NCBI RefSeq assembly: GCF_900182915.1
Contig: NZ_FXUG01000001.1
Coordinates: 496,001-560,000, forward strand
Direction of reading: 5' to 3'
DNA from: Neorhodopirellula lusitana
GTDB taxonomy: Bacteria > Planctomycetota > Planctomycetia > Pirellulales > Pirellulaceae
Length of the DNA stretch: 64,000 nucleotides
This document shows, piece by piece, positions 1 to 9,661 of the stretch; position 1 is the stretch's first letter; each line of letters opens with the position of its first letter. The position numbers were made by a program, and so were the translations under genes. The notes under the pieces were generated by a model. It did no database searches. It was not told the DNA's origin and worked only from the letters and a program-made list of their open reading frames with translations.

Positions 1-276
1 CCGTTTGGGATCGAGTGGCGGCGGCAAGGCACCAAGAATTTGTTTGGCGGCAATTCGAAAATCGGGATCCAAACATGTTTCAAGTGCTTGAGCGATGTGA
101 ACAATTCGCTGTTTCAGTTCCAGGTTCTTCAGGCCGCGGTTGGCCCGTTTTTGAAAGCCGACGCGATCAAAACTTGCGTCCGCATCGGCGAACAAACCCG
201 CTAAATATCCGATCCGTTCCGCATTGAAAAGTTGGTCTTTCAAGCTGAAGGTGGTCGATCGGTGTGCTTTCTTCAT
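1..276 (-). CDS. Putative DNA alkylation repair protein, N-terminal part (runs off the window)
   Basis: The first 92 codons, from an ATG at 276, read without a stop to base 1, so only the N-terminus is visible. The peptide begins MKKAHRSTTFSLKDQLFNAE and continues with an alpha-helical, HEAT-repeat-like pattern including LELKQRIVHIAQALE and LDPDFRIAAKQILGALPPPL. From memory this pattern matches the N-terminus of the AlkC/AlkD-like alkylation repair glycosylases, which excise alkylated bases with a HEAT-repeat scaffold. The catalytic region lies outside the window, so activity cannot be judged. It lies downstream of uvrA on the same strand, separated by about 117 bases, which fits a DNA-repair neighbourhood. 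No clear ribosome binding site precedes the ATG. The family call is moderate. Confidence 0.6.
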   Translation of the reverse strand, partial: MKKAHRSTTFSLKDQLFNAERIGYLAGLFADADASFDRVGFQKRANRGLKNLELKQRIVHIAQALETCLDPDFRIAAKQILGALPPPLDPKR

Positions 277-393
277 AAAGCCAGGAATGAGGGATGCGGA
301 TTGTGGCGGGCCGCGGAAGAGTTCGCATGAATGCCCAACCGTTGCTTCCATCGGTCGACCCCGACGGCGTCCAAGTTGGGCTTGGGCGACGGG

Positions 394-3300
394 TTAGCTC
401 GATAGACGTGTGCGTTCTAAGTGGGTGGTCAGGAATGACCTGAGCGGCTGACTGCGGGCATCGTCAAGGCGTTTGAGGTGGAATGTTACCGTCACCAATT
501 CACCGTTACTGAGGTCGACTGTGCCGGTGTCGGACTGATCTTGCAGGAAATCCAACGACAGCAGCTGGTCGACATCAATCGCCGAGCGGGGGCCAGTCAA
601 TTTGAGCCGGACGTATTCGAGCTGTTTGGTTTCGAGTTCGGCCCACAGGGGCAATTCGTCCGCCGCCTCGCCAGATTCCAATTTCACCGACACGCGGTCA
701 GGGGATGTGTAGGCCAACGCGTGCTCGCCTGCGACGCTCGATAAAAGGTCGAGGGTGCGTTCGGCTAATTTGAGTGGCCACAAGGGGGCCGCATCTTTGG
801 GGAAGCCCTTTGGCAATGTGTGCCAGCGGCGTCCCAGGGCTCGCCAAGGTTGCAGGACTGGGGAAGGTGCCGGCGGCTTTCTCGGCCTGAGTGGTGGTGC
901 CGGAGCGGCAGGCTGTTCCAAGGTTGAGGTGGAAGCCGGCGTGGGTTTGGCCCTGTCGGCTGAATATGCTTCGGGTTGAGCCGCTGGATGCGGGGTTCGT
1001 GCGGGTTCCGCGTTGGCGATGTTAGCGGCTTGATAGGTGGGTGTCGGTGAAGGCGTTGGGGTAGGCTTAGCTCGCCGCGTCCCGGCTAGCGAGTCGGCCA
1101 GGAAGGATGCGGTCGCTGAAATGACGTCGCCATGCTGGCCGTGCACACTGGTGTCGCCCTTTGCCGTCGCGGCGAGACCTTCCGGCGGGCCTTCGAATAC
1201 GACATGGCCGCCATGGACACCGGCTCCCGGGCCGATGTCGATCACCCAGTCGGCGCATTTGATGACGTCCAGGTTGTGTTCGATCACGACGACGGTATTG
1301 CCGATTTCAACGAGACGCTGCATGACGAAGAGCAGCTTTTCGATATCGCCAAAGTGCAGGCCAGTGGTCGGTTCGTCGAGTAGGTACAGGGTGTGGCCGG
1401 TGGCGGGACGTGCGAGTTCAGCAGCCAGTTTGACGCGTTGAGCTTCACCGCCCGAAAGCGTGGGTGCGGATTGGCCAAGCGTGATGTAGTCGAGCCCCAC
1501 ATCGCACAGCGTTTGCACCACACGCAGAATGCGTGGGCTGTCAGCGAACACTTCCACCGCTTCGCCGCAAGGCATTTCAAGGACATCGGCAATCGAGCGA
1601 CCGTGCAATTTGACTTCCAGCACGTCTTCGTTGTAGCGACGAGCCCCGCATTCTTCGCAAGGGATCCAGACGTCGGGCAGGAAGTGCATTTCAATCTTCC
1701 GCTGTCCACTGCCCTCGCACGTTTCGCAGCGACCGCCCGAAACATTGAAGCTGAACGTTCGCGGCGAGAATCTTCGTTCGCGGGCTTCGGGCAGTTCGGC
1801 GAATTCACTGCGGATCAAGTCGAAAACGCCAGTGTAAGTGGCCGGATTGCTGCTTGGTGAATTGCCCAGCGGCGATTGGTCGACGCGGATGACCTTGTTG
1901 ATGTATCGCAGTCCGAGCATCTCGTCGTGACGCCCCGGTTTGATCTTGGCACGGTGTAACCGCCGAGCCAGCGAGGGGTAAATGATGTCGTTGACGAGCG
2001 AGCTTTTGCCACTTCCGCTGGGGCCGGTCACGGCAGTCATCACGCCGAGTGGGACATCAATGTCGACGTCACGCAGGTTGTTTTCGCGGGCACCACGAAT
2101 TTGCAAGAAGTCCACCATCGGTTTGCCTGACTCGGAATAAACCGGGCGACGCGATGCGGGGAGTTCAATCTGTTTGATCGACGAGAGGTACGGGGCGGTG
2201 ACGCTCGTTTCGATCGGCTGGATGTTGTTGGGGGGGCCTTGGGCGACGATGTTGCCCCCGTGTCGTCCGGCCTTGGGGCCAAAATCACAGAGGTAGTCGC
2301 TGCCCGCGATCACATCATGGTCGTGTTCAACGACGAGTAGCGTGTTGCCTTGGTCTCGCAATCGATGCAGCGCCGATAGCAGTCGCAGGTTGTCTCGCGG
2401 GTGCAGCCCAATGGTGGGTTCGTCGAGAACGTACAACACACCACACAGACCGCTGCCGAGTTGGGACGCGAGTCGGATTCGCTGAGCTTCTCCACCGGAC
2501 AAGGTGGCCGCTCCCCGGTGCATCGTCAGGTAATCCAGTCCAACGTCACGCAGGAAGCTGACGCGAGACTGAACTTCGCGAATGAGTTCTCGAGCGATTT
2601 TCAGTTCTCGCTTATCCAAATCCCACGCTTCGATTTTGCCAGCAAGTCGGTCCAGTGGCATGTGCACCAGATCGCCGATCGTGTGTTCTCGGAAGCGAAC
2701 CGCAGCCGATTCTTCGCGAAGTCGTGAGCCGTTGCAGACCGAGCAATCAATTTCGGCAACGAAGCTTTCAAGCTTGGCACGCAGGCCCGGGGTCAGCCGC
2801 GATGCTTCTTCCAGGGCGGGGTAAAAACCCTTGAATTGATAGCGGAACAGGATGTCGTTGGGGTGTCCTTCGGGGGACTCCTTTTTTTGTTTGGCAGACT
2901 TCTTTTTCGCGTTGTCGGATGCCTCGTCGGTCGCTTCATTGCTGGCCTCGTCGGCCGAGTCGCTACGTCTGACCTCGATCCAGCGAGGGCCCAGGCCGTG
3001 GAACAAGATCCGTTTTTGCGAAAGCGTCAGCCTTTCAATCGGCTGGTCGATTGGGATCCCGGTTGATCGCGCCAATGCCCGCATCATCCAGCGGCTGACC
3101 GCGTGATCGAGCGATGGCCACAACAGGCTAGCTCCTTCCAATAGCGATTGCTGGGGAGTTCCCATCAAAGAGGCTGGATTGGTACCGGTTTGAGTTCCCA
3201 GCCCATCGCATCCCGTGCACCAACCGATCGCTGAGTTGAATGAGAAGTGGTGGGGCGTCAGCGGATTGAAAGAACGGCCACAGCAGGTGCAAACCAAGTG

Positions 3301-6300
3301 CTGGCTGTGCTGGATGGCTTCCCAGTTGGGCTCGTCGACTTGCGAGTCCGAGATCGCGATTTGGATGACACCGATACCGAGCGAGAGGGCCTGCTCGACA
3401 CTGTCGCTAATTCGTGACTTCTCTTCGGGCTTAATCGAGATCCGGTCGACGACAACCTGCACGGGTTGGACCCGTCGGGGATCGAGCGGTTTCGCATCTT
3501 CCAGGGCAACAGTTTCCCCATCGATGCGGACTCGGGCGTACCCGCTGGCACGTAGGCTGGCCCAGGTGTCCTTGGATGCTTCACCGGCCTGCACTTCGAT
3601 CGGCGCGAGCACAAGTGCCTTCGTTCCGGTCGGCATGTCCAGGATCTTGTCAATGATCTGGTCAGGCGTTTGAGTGCCGATCGGGATATCGCAATCCGGG
3701 CAGTGCATCGTGCCCAGTTTGGCGTACAGGATTCGCAAATAGTCGTAGACTTCGGTGACGGTCCCGACCGTACTTCGCGGGGAGTGGCCTAGGTTTTTTT
3801 GTTCCAAAGCAACGGCAGGCGATAGTCCCTCGATTCGTTCCGCTTTGGGTTTTTGAACTTGTCCAATGAACTGCCGGGCGTAACTCGACAGCGATTCGAC
3901 ATACCGACGTTGGCCCTCGGCATAAATGGTGTCCATTGCCATCGAGCTTTTACCGCTGCCGCTGGGGCCACAGAAAACGGTCATCGCGTCGCGGGGTACG
4001 GACACATCGACATGCCGCAGGTTGTGTTCTTGAGCACCTTCGACGACCACGTGAGTTCGTGCCTTCGGCGGCATCGTCTTGACTTCGCGGATTGCTTTGG
4101 CGGCGATCTTCTTTTTGGTTCGGCGAACGCCCATCACGCCGGCAAGTGCTTCTCCGGTGTAGCTGTTGGCAGCCTTTGCTACTTTGGTTGGCTGGCCCGT
4201 GGCGATGACTTCGCCGCCGCCGGCACCGCCTTCGACGCCCATGTCGATTACCCAGTCGGCGGTCTTGATGACATCTAAGTTGTGTTCCACGATCACGATC
4301 GAATTGCCGCGATCAGCCAGTCGGTTGATGACGCCTAGCAATAGGTCGATGTCAGCGAAGTGCAGTCCGGTGGTAGGCTCATCGAGCACGTACAGGGTCG
4401 AACCGGTATCGCGACGTGATAGTTCGCGGGACAGCTTGATTCGTTGAGCTTCGCCGCCAGAGAGGGTCGGCGAGGGCTGGCCGAGTTTGAGGTATTCCAG
4501 ACCGACGTCGACAAGCGTTTGCAACTTTTCAGCGATGCGGGGAATGTTTTGGAATAATTCCAGTGCCTCGGAAATATCCATGTCCAGCACATCGGCGATG
4601 GACTTGCCTTTGAATTTGACCGACAGCGTTTCGCGGTTGTATCGCTCGCCTTGGCAGACCGGGCATTTGACCCAGATGTCCGCTAGGAAATCCATTTCTA
4701 GCTTGGTCGCTCCGTTGCCATCGCACGCCGAACAGCGTCCGCCGTCGACGTTGAAGCTGAATCGTCCAACCGTGTAGCCACGTGTTTTAGCGTCGGGGAG
4801 CTTGGCGAATAGACTGCGGATTTCGTCGAAGACTTTGACGTAGGTCGCCGGGTTACTGCGTGGTGTGCGGCCGATCGGGGATTGGTCAATCGCGATGGTT
4901 TTGTCGAGGTGCTCGATGCCCGTGATTGAGTCGTGATCGCCGGGGACGGATTCGGCGCCATTGAGGTCGCGGCGCAGAGCCGGTTCCAGAATTCCGCCAA
5001 TCAGCGAACTCTTCCCGCTTCCGGAGACCCCGGTAACGCAAACCACCACTCCCAAAGGGATCGATGCGGTGACATTCTTGAGGTTGTGAAAGCGTGCGCC
5101 GGTGATGACGATTTGCTTGTCTGGATCGACTTTGCGAAGCTCGTCCGGTGGCTTGATTTCGCGTCGGCCGGACAGGTACGCGCCGGTAACACTATCCTGG
5201 GAATCGGTAATTTGTTTCAGGGTTCCCGAGGCGACGACATGCCCGCCTTTGACGCCTGGGCCGGGCCCGAAGTCGACGATCAGGTCGGCCGCCCGCATTG
5301 TGTCTTCATCGTGTTCAACCACGATCAATGTGTTCCCCGCGTCCCGCAAACGAGTCAGCGTGGCGATCAGGCGGTCGTTATCACGGGGGTGCAGCCCGAT
5401 CGATGGCTCATCGAGAATGTACAGGACACCGGATAGCCCCGATCCGATTTGGCCGGCTAGGCGGATTCGTTGGGATTCCCCGCCCGAAAGCGTCGGTGCG
5501 GTTCGGCCGAGGGTCAGGTATTCAAGGCCAACGCCCAGTAGGAATCCGATTCGTCCTTGGATTTCTTTCAGGACTTCCGAGGCGATGCGGGCGTCAGTCG
5601 GTGCGAGGTCGATGCCAGTAAAAAAATCGGCAAGCTGATCAATCGACAGATCGCAAAGTTCGGGCAGCGTTTTGGTGTTCGCGGGAAGGGGGGTGCCCGC
5701 GTTGGGGTTCGCAGCGTCAGTGTCTGTCTCGCTGGAATCCGTTTCGCTGGAATCCGTTTCGTTGGCATCCGCAGGGATACTTTGCGTGCTGGTGATTCGG
5801 ACCGCCGAGGCCTGGTTATTTAAACGCCGTCCGTGGCAATCTGGACAGTCCATTGTGTTCATGTATTTTTCGAACTGCTTCAGCTGCATCTTGTTGCGGC
5901 TGGTTCGATAGCGGTCGAGCAGTTCGGGGATCAATCCATCAAAGCTGTCGACGTGCTTTTGGGCTTTCTTGCTAACTCGCCTGCTCAGCTTCAGTGACTC
6001 ATCGACGCCCCACAGCCAGATATGTCGACCCTTTTCAGGCAAGTCTTCCCATGCGGAACTCAGCATGGTGCCCGGTTCGAGTTCCAATTCCGTGTCGATG
6101 GCGTCGGCAACGCCCCGGTACGTGTGGCTGCGATACCGACCGATGTCACCCCATTTTCCTAGCAAGGTGACCGCACCTTTGCGGACGGATAGCGTTGGGT
6201 CGGGGATCAGAAGTTCGGGGACGAACGTGTACAGCCGACCGATGCCGTCGCACGATGTGCACATGCCTTGAGGGCTGTTGAAACTGAATAGCTGCGGCGT

Positions 6301-7323
6301 CGGCGGTCGAAAGCTGGTCCCGCATTGCCCGCATGCGTATTTCGACGAAAACAAACGATCGGATTTGGGCAGCGGGATGGATTCCGCATCGGTTTCGTTG
6401 ACCGTGGCGATCAACGTCGATTCCCCAAGCCGAAGAGCAAGTTCAACCGCTTCGTTCAGGCGTGCGCGATCAATCGACGCGTCGATCTGAGTCGGCATCA
6501 CGATTCGGTCGATCACAACTTCGACGTCGTGACGTTTGGTGCGATCCAGTGGGGGTGAGTCGGCCAGCCGAATCGTTTCGCCGTCGACGCGGGCGCGGTT
6601 GAACCCTTGCTTTCGCAGGTCTTCGAAAAGGTCTTTGAACTCGCCTTTTTGGCCGCGAACCAGCGGCGCCAAGATCCACAGCGAAGCCGTGTCGTTGGTC
6701 GCACCAGTTGGGTGAGCCGCATCGGACTCGAGGTCGCCTTCCGTTTCGGGGCCGGCTTCGATGCCGCTTGGATCGTATTGTTCGACCAATCCAAGGACGC
6801 GGCTGACGATCGCGTCGCCAGTTTGGGCTTGGATCGGGATGTGGCAATTGGGGCAGTAACCCGTCCCGACACGAGCAAACAGAACTCGCAAGAAGTCGTA
6901 GATCTCGGTGATCGTGCCGACGGTCGACCGCGGATTATTGCCTGAGGATTTCTGGCTGATCGAGATCGATGGGCTCAGCCCGGTAACCAGATCGACGTCG
7001 GGCTTGGGCATTTGTCCCATGAATTGCCGAGCCGAATTGCTCAAGCTTTCGACATATCGACGCTGGCCTTCGGCGTAAAGCGTGTCGAAAGCGAGCGATG
7101 ACTTACCGCTTCCCGAGACACCGGCGAAGCAAATCAGCTTGCCGCGGGGGAGCGACAAATCGATGTTACGAAGATTGTGCTCGCGGGCACCTTTGACCGT
7201 AATCTCACGAGTCGCGGAGTGGCCGCGGTCTGTTTTTTTGCCATCCCCCGCAGTTTTTCCACGTTTCACTGGGGCAACTCGCTTCTTCGAGTCAGGCCGA
7301 TCCTTCGGTGCAGATTGGGTCAA
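394..7323 (-). CDS. uvrA: Double-length excinuclease ABC subunit A (two UvrA copies fused in tandem)
   Basis: UvrA is the damage-sensing ATPase of nucleotide excision repair; it loads UvrB onto lesions. The usual protein is about 940 residues, but this one is 2309 and holds two complete UvrA units, roughly residues 40-1080 and 1090-2080. Each unit has two ABC ATPase domains, giving four Walker A motifs (GVSGSGKSS twice, GPSGSGKSS twice), four LSGGE signatures and four LDEP Walker B motifs. Each unit also keeps its CxxC zinc modules, such as CGQCG/CTSCDG, CSACDG/CPVCQG, CETCEG/CEECGA. Thus both halves look competent. Residues about 2080-2309 form an extra tail: a Pro/Thr/Ala-rich linker, then an unrecognised roughly 130-residue domain. 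Copy 1 has an acidic Glu-Thr-Asp-Ser-Ser repeat insert. Start is TTG at 7323; no better upstream start or SD is visible. Eubacterial UvrA works as a dimer, so the fusion may be a covalent dimer (inference). Confidence 0.95.
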   Translation of the reverse strand: MTQSAPKDRPDSKKRVAPVKRGKTAGDGKKTDRGHSATREITVKGAREHNLRNIDLSLPRGKLICFAGVSGSGKSSLAFDTLYAEGQRRYVESLSNSARQFMGQMPKPDVDLVTGLSPSISISQKSSGNNPRSTVGTITEIYDFLRVLFARVGTGYCPNCHIPIQAQTGDAIVSRVLGLVEQYDPSGIEAGPETEGDLESDAAHPTGATNDTASLWILAPLVRGQKGEFKDLFEDLRKQGFNRARVDGETIRLADSPPLDRTKRHDVEVVIDRIVMPTQIDASIDRARLNEAVELALRLGESTLIATVNETDAESIPLPKSDRLFSSKYACGQCGTSFRPPTPQLFSFNSPQGMCTSCDGIGRLYTFVPELLIPDPTLSVRKGAVTLLGKWGDIGRYRSHTYRGVADAIDTELELEPGTMLSSAWEDLPEKGRHIWLWGVDESLKLSRRVSKKAQKHVDSFDGLIPELLDRYRTSRNKMQLKQFEKYMNTMDCPDCHGRRLNNQASAVRITSTQSIPADANETDSSETDSSETDTDAANPNAGTPLPANTKTLPELCDLSIDQLADFFTGIDLAPTDARIASEVLKEIQGRIGFLLGVGLEYLTLGRTAPTLSGGESQRIRLAGQIGSGLSGVLYILDEPSIGLHPRDNDRLIATLTRLRDAGNTLIVVEHDEDTMRAADLIVDFGPGPGVKGGHVVASGTLKQITDSQDSVTGAYLSGRREIKPPDELRKVDPDKQIVITGARFHNLKNVTASIPLGVVVCVTGVSGSGKSSLIGGILEPALRRDLNGAESVPGDHDSITGIEHLDKTIAIDQSPIGRTPRSNPATYVKVFDEIRSLFAKLPDAKTRGYTVGRFSFNVDGGRCSACDGNGATKLEMDFLADIWVKCPVCQGERYNRETLSVKFKGKSIADVLDMDISEALELFQNIPRIAEKLQTLVDVGLEYLKLGQPSPTLSGGEAQRIKLSRELSRRDTGSTLYVLDEPTTGLHFADIDLLLGVINRLADRGNSIVIVEHNLDVIKTADWVIDMGVEGGAGGGEVIATGQPTKVAKAANSYTGEALAGVMGVRRTKKKIAAKAIREVKTMPPKARTHVVVEGAQEHNLRHVDVSVPRDAMTVFCGPSGSGKSSMAMDTIYAEGQRRYVESLSSYARQFIGQVQKPKAERIEGLSPAVALEQKNLGHSPRSTVGTVTEVYDYLRILYAKLGTMHCPDCDIPIGTQTPDQIIDKILDMPTGTKALVLAPIEVQAGEASKDTWASLRASGYARVRIDGETVALEDAKPLDPRRVQPVQVVVDRISIKPEEKSRISDSVEQALSLGIGVIQIAISDSQVDEPNWEAIQHSQHLVCTCCGRSFNPLTPHHFSFNSAIGWCTGCDGLGTQTGTNPASLMGTPQQSLLEGASLLWPSLDHAVSRWMMRALARSTGIPIDQPIERLTLSQKRILFHGLGPRWIEVRRSDSADEASNEATDEASDNAKKKSAKQKKESPEGHPNDILFRYQFKGFYPALEEASRLTPGLRAKLESFVAEIDCSVCNGSRLREESAAVRFREHTIGDLVHMPLDRLAGKIEAWDLDKRELKIARELIREVQSRVSFLRDVGLDYLTMHRGAATLSGGEAQRIRLASQLGSGLCGVLYVLDEPTIGLHPRDNLRLLSALHRLRDQGNTLLVVEHDHDVIAGSDYLCDFGPKAGRHGGNIVAQGPPNNIQPIETSVTAPYLSSIKQIELPASRRPVYSESGKPMVDFLQIRGARENNLRDVDIDVPLGVMTAVTGPSGSGKSSLVNDIIYPSLARRLHRAKIKPGRHDEMLGLRYINKVIRVDQSPLGNSPSSNPATYTGVFDLIRSEFAELPEARERRFSPRTFSFNVSGGRCETCEGSGQRKIEMHFLPDVWIPCEECGARRYNEDVLEVKLHGRSIADVLEMPCGEAVEVFADSPRILRVVQTLCDVGLDYITLGQSAPTLSGGEAQRVKLAAELARPATGHTLYLLDEPTTGLHFGDIEKLLFVMQRLVEIGNTVVVIEHNLDVIKCADWVIDIGPGAGVHGGHVVFEGPPEGLAATAKGDTSVHGQHGDVISATASFLADSLAGTRRAKPTPTPSPTPTYQAANIANAEPARTPHPAAQPEAYSADRAKPTPASTSTLEQPAAPAPPLRPRKPPAPSPVLQPWRALGRRWHTLPKGFPKDAAPLWPLKLAERTLDLLSSVAGEHALAYTSPDRVSVKLESGEAADELPLWAELETKQLEYVRLKLTGPRSAIDVDQLLSLDFLQDQSDTGTVDLSNGELVTVTFHLKRLDDARSQPLRSFLTTHLERTRLSS
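5730..5759. repeat. Two exact 15-bp tandem units inside uvrA
   Basis: The unit CGCTGGAATCCGTTT occurs twice in a row. On the minus strand it encodes a Glu-Thr-Asp-Ser-Ser repeat in a low-complexity insert of the first UvrA copy. It stays in frame, so copy-number change would alter the linker length only. Confidence 0.85.
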
Positions 7324-7469
7324 AACAGTTCAGTGCGGTGAAATTCGGTGTCCAGTCACAAAGTAAAATTCGTAGCTGGAATCGCCAGAGTTCAGTGGAA
7401 GCTGGGGAAAACTGAAGTCTGGCGACTCCGGCTACAAGCAGCTTAGTAGGTTGTTTCAGAACAGTTGCT

Positions 7470-8561
7470 TTAGTTCAGTTCGTCCGGTCGGGCTCCCGCA
7501 TCACGCAAGTGCCGTTGCAGGTAGTTGGCTCGCTCGACGTGGCGATCGCTGGTGGTCAGCATTCGTCCGTGCAGCTTTTGCAGGTGAGCCGGCTGGGTGT
7601 GGATGAACAGCTTGTTGATCGTAGCAACTTCCACGTCGTCGATTAGACCCAAGTTGACGCCCATCCGAACCTTGGACAGGTAGTGCATCGTTTCTTCGCT
7701 GCTGATTTTGCGAGCGGTGCTCAGGATTCCGAGGGCGCGGCTGACATCGTCGTGCAGGTCCTGTTCGCCCTTTTCCATCAAGAAGTCACGAGCTTTGCGT
7801 TCATAATCGATGATTCGTGGGACGACTTCGTTGCCGACCATTTCTAGTAATTCGTGCTCGGTGTGGCCCAGCGTGACCTGGTTGCTGACTTGATAAAAGT
7901 CGCCAGTGTATTGTGAGCCTTCGCCATACAGTCCACGCACGGTCACGTTGATTCGCTGCATGGATCGAAACACTTTTTCGATCTGTTGAGTGATCACCAA
8001 GCCGGGTAGGTGCAGCATCACGCTGACCCGCAGCCCCGTGCCCACGTTGGTCGGGCAGGCGGTCAGGTAGCCGTATTGAGGATGAAACGCGTACAGCACT
8101 TCTCGCTCAATCGCATTGTCGATCTCGTCGATTTGGTCCCACGCACTCAACAAGTCTAACCCCGAGTGCATGACTTGGATTCGCAGGTGGTCTTCTTCGT
8201 TGACCATCACCGAATACTGCTCGCACGGGTCAATTGCGACGGCGCGACTGCCTTCGGATTCCGCGATTTCCCGGCTGATCAGCTGCCGTTCGACCAGGAA
8301 TTGACGATCGACTTCGGACAGGGCCGCGACATCGACGTACTGGATGTCTTCCCAGCCGCTGAGTGTTTCCAGGCGGGTGCGAACTTGGCGTTCGATCTTT
8401 TTGCGATCGTCTTCGCTGCATTTACGGATGAAGGGAAACCCAGCCACATTGCGAGCGAGCCGAATTCGGCTGCTGATCACGATATCGGATTCCGGCCCAG
8501 TTCCTTTGAGCCATTCGCCACTTTTTTGGACCAACGTGGAAAGGTCTTCCACTTCCTTCAT
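7470..8561 (-). CDS. mcsB: Protein-arginine kinase McsB
   Basis: McsB transfers phosphate from ATP to arginine side chains of proteins; in Bacillus the mark targets proteins to ClpCP and inactivates the CtsR repressor. The 363-residue length and the ATP:guanido phosphotransferase motifs fit: SSRIRLARNVAGFPF near residue 30, NEEDHLRIQ near 120, and CPTNVGTGLRVSVML with the family's catalytic-loop Cys at about residue 169. The ATG overlaps the stop of mcsA by four bases, so the two are translationally coupled. No clpC or ctsR gene is present in this window. The family is best known in Firmicutes, but homologues occur in other phyla. Length, start and motifs all look intact. Confidence 0.93.
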   Translation of the reverse strand: MKEVEDLSTLVQKSGEWLKGTGPESDIVISSRIRLARNVAGFPFIRKCSEDDRKKIERQVRTRLETLSGWEDIQYVDVAALSEVDRQFLVERQLISREIAESEGSRAVAIDPCEQYSVMVNEEDHLRIQVMHSGLDLLSAWDQIDEIDNAIEREVLYAFHPQYGYLTACPTNVGTGLRVSVMLHLPGLVITQQIEKVFRSMQRINVTVRGLYGEGSQYTGDFYQVSNQVTLGHTEHELLEMVGNEVVPRIIDYERKARDFLMEKGEQDLHDDVSRALGILSTARKISSEETMHYLSKVRMGVNLGLIDDVEVATINKLFIHTQPAHLQKLHGRMLTTSDRHVERANYLQRHLRDAGARPDELN

Positions 8562-9163
8562 GACCCGCCTTCCGATCCATCGGACGAGTCGTCTTCTTGT
8601 GCAGGAGCGTCCGTTTCACCTGCATTGCTGGAATCATCCGTCGATTCAGCAGCGCTGGGGTGCTTAGGGTCGCCTTGGATTTCGTTGATTTGGTCACGGA
8701 TTTTGGAGGCAGCCTCGTAGTCCTCACGGGCGACAGCGGCTTCCATTTCTTTACGCAGGCTAATCAGTTCGGTTTGGGCATCCACGTTTGCGGCCGCCCG
8801 GCTTGGGCGTTTTCCAGTGTGTTCGAGTGCATCGTGGATATTGACCAACAGCGGTGTCAAATCCGATTCGAAATGGGTGTAATCCATCGGGCAGCCGAGG
8901 CGACCCGAATTGCGAAACTCAAAGAAAGTGATCCCACAAGCGGGACACTCTTTTTGGTCGAGCTTTTTCAGTTCTTCCTTGGTTTGACCCAGCTGTAATT
9001 GCTTGGCCAAAGCACCCGTGATCGTCTTGATCGGGCTGGTCTCTTCTTTCTGCAGCACTGTCCGAGCATGTTGCTCACACAAATGCAGGATCTGCGGCCC
9101 ACCCGGCTGGGTCAGCTCGGTGATGTGAAAAGTAGCGGGTTTGTCGCAATACTGACATTTCAT
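8558..9163 (-). CDS. mcsA: McsA, zinc-binding activator of McsB with UVR motif
   Basis: McsA binds and stimulates the arginine kinase McsB and helps couple it to Clp proteolysis. The 201-residue protein starts MKCQYCDKPATFHITEL and carries two zinc-finger-like pairs: CQYC with a downstream CEQH, then CPAC with a downstream GCPMDY. A UvrB/UvrC-type UVR helical hairpin follows near residues 138-165 (LRKEMEAAVAREDYEAASKI). The tail is acidic and rich in Ser, Asp and Glu. It is the first gene of the mcsA-mcsB pair, and its TGA overlaps the mcsB ATG. The UVR motif alone also occurs in UvrB, but zinc pairs, size and linkage to mcsB decide the assignment. Confidence 0.92.
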   Translation of the reverse strand: MKCQYCDKPATFHITELTQPGGPQILHLCEQHARTVLQKEETSPIKTITGALAKQLQLGQTKEELKKLDQKECPACGITFFEFRNSGRLGCPMDYTHFESDLTPLLVNIHDALEHTGKRPSRAAANVDAQTELISLRKEMEAAVAREDYEAASKIRDQINEIQGDPKHPSAAESTDDSSNAGETDAPAQEDDSSDGSEGGS

Positions 9164-9661
9164 GGGATTCTCGTCTTGGGGGTGTCGGTATTACGGCGAT
9201 GCCGTCAATCAGTTCGCTGGTTCCGCTTGGCTCGACGTAAACTCGATGCAAAGTGGAGGCTCGGCGAGCGATGATTGAGTTCAGCAATGCTGAGACAATG
9301 GATTCTATCGACACCCCATTAAGTGTCAACGCGAGAGAGAGTGTGTGTCAACGAGACAATGTGCGTGACAAAGTGTCTGGGTGGGTGGATCCGAGCGGGT
9401 TGGTGCATGTGACTGCAACTATCCCACGTTTGCTAGCAGAGGCGAATGCTCGGCCCGCGGAGGCGGGGCGTTCGCGAATGGAAGCTGTTTCTTTTTGACT
9501 CTCGGTCGGGAATGGAGCACCGTTTTGGAGCGTGAAGCCGGGCTGGCTTCAGCTTCTGGTTCGTGGGGTGGGCGAATCTCCCGTGGTCAGGCAGGGGCTC
9601 GCCCCTTTACTATGCAGGTCGGTTCACGATTCACTTCCAACGGATTACCGAAGCAACACCC
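9164..9661. other. Divergent intergenic region between mcsA and the M42 peptidase gene
   Basis: This stretch of about 500 bases separates two divergent genes and should hold both promoters. The open frames across it give arginine- and glycine-rich peptides that I do not recognise and judge to be non-coding. A short GC-rich inverted repeat (AGGGG, loop CTCG, CCCCT at 9593-9606) lies about 55 bases before the peptidase start. I see no clear -35/-10 pair, riboswitch or RNA gene. Confidence 0.5.

Noticed and set aside
478-7366. Many open frames on the opposite strand of uvrA
   Set aside because: They follow the codon pattern of a clear 2309-residue protein, have no recognisable products, and lie entirely inside it.
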